A model generated the notes under the pieces. That model did no database searches. It was not told the origin of the DNA and saw only the letters and a program-made list of their open reading frames with translations. From assembly GCA_947178085.1 (NCBI GenBank), contig CAMWWS010000110.1:1-8012 (forward strand): 8,012 nucleotides of DNA, given 5' to 3'. The translations under genes were made by a program, and so were the position numbers. Origin of the DNA: an uncultured Lachnospiraceae bacterium (GTDB lineage: Bacteria > Bacillota_A > Clostridia > Lachnospirales > Lachnospiraceae). This document shows positions 5,932-8,012 of this stretch, one piece after another. How positions within the stretch are numbered: position 1 is the first letter of the stretch; every line of letters begins with the position of its first letter.

Positions 5932-6810
5932 TTACATTTCAAAAGACAACAGCTTCAGCTTCTTAGTCAGTTCCTCTAACTGAGTTCCCACGCCACAGTC
6001 AAAAATTCCGCCATCAGTCTCAATCAGGCACTCGTTATTACGCAGTGTGATATCTTCCACAACCTCAACAACACCACGCCCACCTACCGCGCCTTCTGTA
6101 AACAATTTTTTCTGCATGTTCACATAGGGATAATCATCCTTAGATACATGCACAATAAAAGTCCTGCTACTTTCTACCTTTCGCAAAGTAGAATCAATTA
6201 AGTGTACCAGGATACCTCTTTCATTCTCCAATTCAGTGTTAAAAATATGATTATAAATTGCAGTAATCGTATCAATGAACTTAGGCTCAAACTCATCTAT
6301 GAGTCTGTCATACTCTTCCTCCAGCCTGATACGTTCAGCATCAAGTTCCCTTTTCATTCTGTCAGCCTGTTCCTGTGCTGACGCAAGACCATCACTATAT
6401 CCCTGTTGTCTGGCATCTTCTATAACAGAGCGTTTTTGCGCTTCAATTTCCGCCAGCGCAGCCTGCTTCATTTGCTCTATTTCCGCTCTGGCTGCCTGCA
6501 GTTCAGCTTCCGCTTCAGCCCGAAGTTCCTCCGGTGTCGGACCCTCCATATGAGGTTCCTCCTGCGCCTTCAATAAACCGCTTTCTCCACCATCCCTGTC
6601 ATATAGTAATGCATCTATCTGTTCACCGCCTATTCCGCCTGTAAAACCGTCATCTTGCGATTCACCGGCGGATGCAGCTCTATACCTTCTTATTTCTTCT
6701 TCCCTGGCCTCCAGTTCTTCCTCTCTACGGGCGAGAATTGCATTACTGTCAATAATACACTTCTCATCCTCCTGTACGGCTACCCAGAATGATTTATATA
6801 TATTAGACAA
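5932..6810 (-). CDS. fliH: Flagellar assembly protein FliH (export ATPase regulator), TTG start proposed
   Basis: FliH forms an elongated dimer that binds the FliI N-terminus, restrains its ATPase activity and tethers it to the C-ring. From the proposed start the protein has 292 residues and begins MSNIYKSFWVAVQ. A tryptophan at residue 9 lies in the short segment where FliH contacts C-ring and FlhA partners in other species. Residues 25-45 and about 94-173 are strongly charged coiled coil with GxxxG-like spacing (QQGYSDGLASAQ near 135). Residues 176-292 form the globular C-terminal domain ending with NECLIETDGGIFDCGVGTQL and EELTKKL, as in FliH and the related YscL. The frame stays open upstream to another TTG at 6843. 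I prefer TTG at 6810 because GGAGGTGA at 6819-6826 lies exactly 8 bases before it and SNIYKS matches family N-termini. It overlaps the fliG end by 8 bases, suggesting translational coupling. Confidence 0.92.
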   Translation of the reverse strand: MSNIYKSFWVAVQEDEKCIIDSNAILARREEELEAREEEIRRYRAASAGESQDDGFTGGIGGEQIDALLYDRDGGESGLLKAQEEPHMEGPTPEELRAEAEAELQAARAEIEQMKQAALAEIEAQKRSVIEDARQQGYSDGLASAQEQADRMKRELDAERIRLEEEYDRLIDEFEPKFIDTITAIYNHIFNTELENERGILVHLIDSTLRKVESSRTFIVHVSKDDYPYVNMQKKLFTEGAVGGRGVVEVVEDITLRNNECLIETDGGIFDCGVGTQLEELTKKLKLLSFEM

Positions 6811-7819
6811 TGATCTCGTCACCTCCACCTCTGGAGATAACAATTTCTGCCGAGTCTTCCAGCTTCCTAATGATATTTACAATCTTCTGCTGTGCCTCTT
6901 CCACATCCTTCATACGGACAGGACCCATGAATTCCATATCTTCCTTAATCATAACAGCCAGACGCTTAGACAGGTTGTTGAATATAGCATTCTGTACATC
7001 CTCATTGGAACCTTTAAGAGCGATTGCAAGGTCGCTGTTATCCACATCACGCAGTACACGCTGGATAGCTCTGTCGTCCAGAAGCAGGATATCTTCGAAT
7101 ACGAACATCTTCTTCCTGATTTCATCAGCAAGCTCGGGCTCTTCGATTTCCATAGTTTCCATAATATGTTTCTCTGTACCACGGTCTACAGTATTCAAAA
7201 TTTCTACGATTGCATCGACGCCACCAATAATGGTGTAATCCTGATTTGCTAAAGATGCCAGCTTGGATTCCAAAACTTTTTCCACCTCTTTAATAACGTC
7301 CGGACTTGTTCTGTCCATCACTGCGATACGCTTAGCGACATCCGCCTGCCGGTCTGGAGGTAGTGCCGATATTATAAGCGCTGACTGAGCAGGCGCAAGG
7401 TATGACAAAATAAGTGCAATAGTCTGCGGATGCTCATCCTGGATAAAGTTAAGCAGCTGTGACGGATCTGTCTTTCTGACAAATTCAAACGGCTTAACCT
7501 GCAACGATGCCGTCAGTTTACCGATTACATCCTTCGCACGGTCTGCACCGAAAGATTTCTCCAAAAGTTCCGTAGCATAATTAATACCGCCCTCCGCGAT
7601 ATACTGCTGCGCCAGACATACCTGATAAAATTCTTCTGTAACTTCTTCCTTAAGCTTAGGTGTAATCGTTCTGGTATTTGCGATTTCCAAAGTAAGCTCT
7701 TCTATTTCATCTTCTTTCAGATGTTTGAAAATTGTCGCCGACCTCTCAGGTCCGAGAACAATCAGCAGTATAGCCGCCTTTTGCACTCCGTTAATTTTCT
7801 CATCAGAAGTTTTTGACAT
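6803..7819 (-). CDS. fliG: Flagellar motor switch protein FliG
   Basis: FliG is the rotor component on which the stator generates torque. It binds FliF through its N-terminal domain and FliM through its middle domain. The 338-residue length is normal. The N-terminal domain starts GVQKAAILLIVLGPE (11-25). The middle domain has the FliM-binding motif EHPQT (129-133). A Gly-Gly linker and helix (GGVDAIVEILN, 199-209) leads to the C-terminal domain, where KKMFVFEDILLLDDRAIQRV (236-255) and LRDVD (256-260) hold the alternating charged residues that face the stator. GPVRMKDVEEAQQKI follows at 299-313. All domains are intact. It begins 5 bases after the fliF stop, with a G-rich but weak ribosome site (GGGGG overlapping the end of fliF), which suggests translation coupled to fliF. 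Its end overlaps fliH by 8 bases. Confidence 0.98.
   Translation of the reverse strand: MSKTSDEKINGVQKAAILLIVLGPERSATIFKHLKEDEIEELTLEIANTRTITPKLKEEVTEEFYQVCLAQQYIAEGGINYATELLEKSFGADRAKDVIGKLTASLQVKPFEFVRKTDPSQLLNFIQDEHPQTIALILSYLAPAQSALIISALPPDRQADVAKRIAVMDRTSPDVIKEVEKVLESKLASLANQDYTIIGGVDAIVEILNTVDRGTEKHIMETMEIEEPELADEIRKKMFVFEDILLLDDRAIQRVLRDVDNSDLAIALKGSNEDVQNAIFNNLSKRLAVMIKEDMEFMGPVRMKDVEEAQQKIVNIIRKLEDSAEIVISRGGGDEIIV
6819..6826 (-). promoter_or_regulatory. Strong Shine-Dalgarno deciding the fliH TTG start
   Basis: GGAGGTGA on the minus strand complements the 3' end of 16S rRNA over eight bases and lies 8 bases before TTG at 6810. It is embedded in the last codons of fliG, so ribosomes finishing fliG pass through it. 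The alternative TTG at 6843 would place this site inside fliH, where it would be useless. Confidence 0.72.
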
Positions 7820-7824
7820 TACCC

Positions 7825-8012
7825 TTACCCCCAGTCCTCATTTAACCAATTACGCAGCAGGTTAGCCGCTGCTTCCGGATTATCATCCACAAATTTATTA
7901 ATGAGCTTAGTCGTCTCTGTCTCTTCTTCCATAGCAATGTCTACCAACTGAGTATCGGGTGTAGACACTGTAACAAATCATCAACAGAAAGCTCTACTGA
8001 TTCCGCTTCGTG
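7825..8012 (-). pseudogene. fliF: Flagellar MS-ring protein FliF, C-terminal end (partial; split by an apparent frameshift)
   Basis: FliF builds the MS ring in the inner membrane, and its last residues bind the FliG N-terminal domain. The 3' end of the gene, stopping at TAA 7825-7827, encodes the unmistakable terminus INKFVDNPEAAANLLRNWLN followed by EDWG. This frame is closed by tandem TGA codons near 7973-7978 and cannot continue upstream. The only frame open to the window edge is another one. It reads HEAESVELSVDDLL from 8012, as expected for the acidic FliF tail, then ends at TAG 7941-7943 after unrelated residues. The two halves join naturally as ...VDDLL / VSTPDTQLVDIAMEEE if one base is added or two are removed around 7968-7972. 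Either the assembly has a small error or this copy lost its FliG-binding end. No convincing slippery heptamer for programmed shifting is visible. Identity as fliF is near certain; true inactivity is not. Confidence 0.8.

Noticed and set aside
5587..5979. Plus-strand open frame of 130 codons opposite fliI and the fliH-fliI spacer
   Set aside because: It lies antisense to the conserved FliI N-terminal domain, resembles no family I know, and crosses the hairpin spacer.
6949..7182. Minus-strand 77-codon frame inside fliG
   Set aside because: It is an alternative frame of fliG; the fliG frame carries all conserved motifs over this interval.
6810..7238. Plus-strand open frame of 142 codons opposite fliG
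   Set aside because: It is the antisense of the well-conserved fliG gene, has serine/isoleucine-rich composition typical of antisense frames, and has no convincing ribosome site.
7960..7980. Programmed -1 ribosomal frameshift in fliF
   Set aside because: A -1 shift would restore the frame, but no X-XXY-YYZ slippery heptamer or downstream pseudoknot is apparent, so an error or mutation is more likely.
1..8012. Novel defence, mobile or secretion system
   Set aside because: Every gene of substantial length fits a standard flagellar operon in canonical order; no transposase, toxin-antitoxin pair, CRISPR or foreign-composition island is visible.

Overview
This window is one continuous stretch of a flagellar (fla/che-type) operon. 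Every gene is on the minus strand, so transcription runs from high to low coordinates. The order in transcription direction is fliF (3' end only), fliG, fliH, fliI, fliJ, a MotE/YlxF-like membrane protein gene, fliK, flgD, a small conserved flagellar-operon gene (TIGR02530 type) and flgE (5' end only). This order, the strong AGGAGG-type ribosome binding sites, the moderate GC content and the protein flavour point to a motile Firmicute. My best guess is a Clostridia member of the Lachnospiraceae type; I infer this from resemblance and did not search.

Right part (about 4550-8012): motor and export apparatus. The end of FliF (MS ring) is followed at once by FliG (rotor/switch), FliH (export-ATPase regulator), FliI (export ATPase) and FliJ (export stalk). 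FliG docks on the FliF C-terminus; FliH, FliI and FliJ form the cytoplasmic ATPase complex that delivers substrates to the export gate. The fliF 3' end is split over two reading frames here, so it is either a real frameshift or a sequence error.

Middle part (about 3000-4080): a single-pass membrane protein sits at the YlxF/MotE position. It has a charged N-terminus, one membrane helix, a coiled coil and an MgtE_N-like C-terminal domain. The two longest spacers lie on either side of it, and both are rich in inverted repeats. One AT-rich hairpin downstream of fliJ shares a 16-base core with a hairpin between fliH and fliI, so it looks like a small dispersed palindromic repeat.

Left part (1-2991): the hook module. 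FliK (hook-length ruler), FlgD (hook cap), the small TIGR02530-like protein and FlgE (hook subunit) act together to assemble the hook to a set length. FlgD carries an unusual C-terminal extension: a helical segment resembling linker domains of Gram-positive surface proteins, then an acidic low-complexity tail.

No mobile element, CRISPR array, tRNA/rRNA gene, convincing terminator or clear promoter was seen, and no spacer exceeds 140 bases. I find no previously undescribed system. The points worth a second look are the fliF frameshift, the FlgD extension, the repeated hairpins and the structured spacer before fliK.
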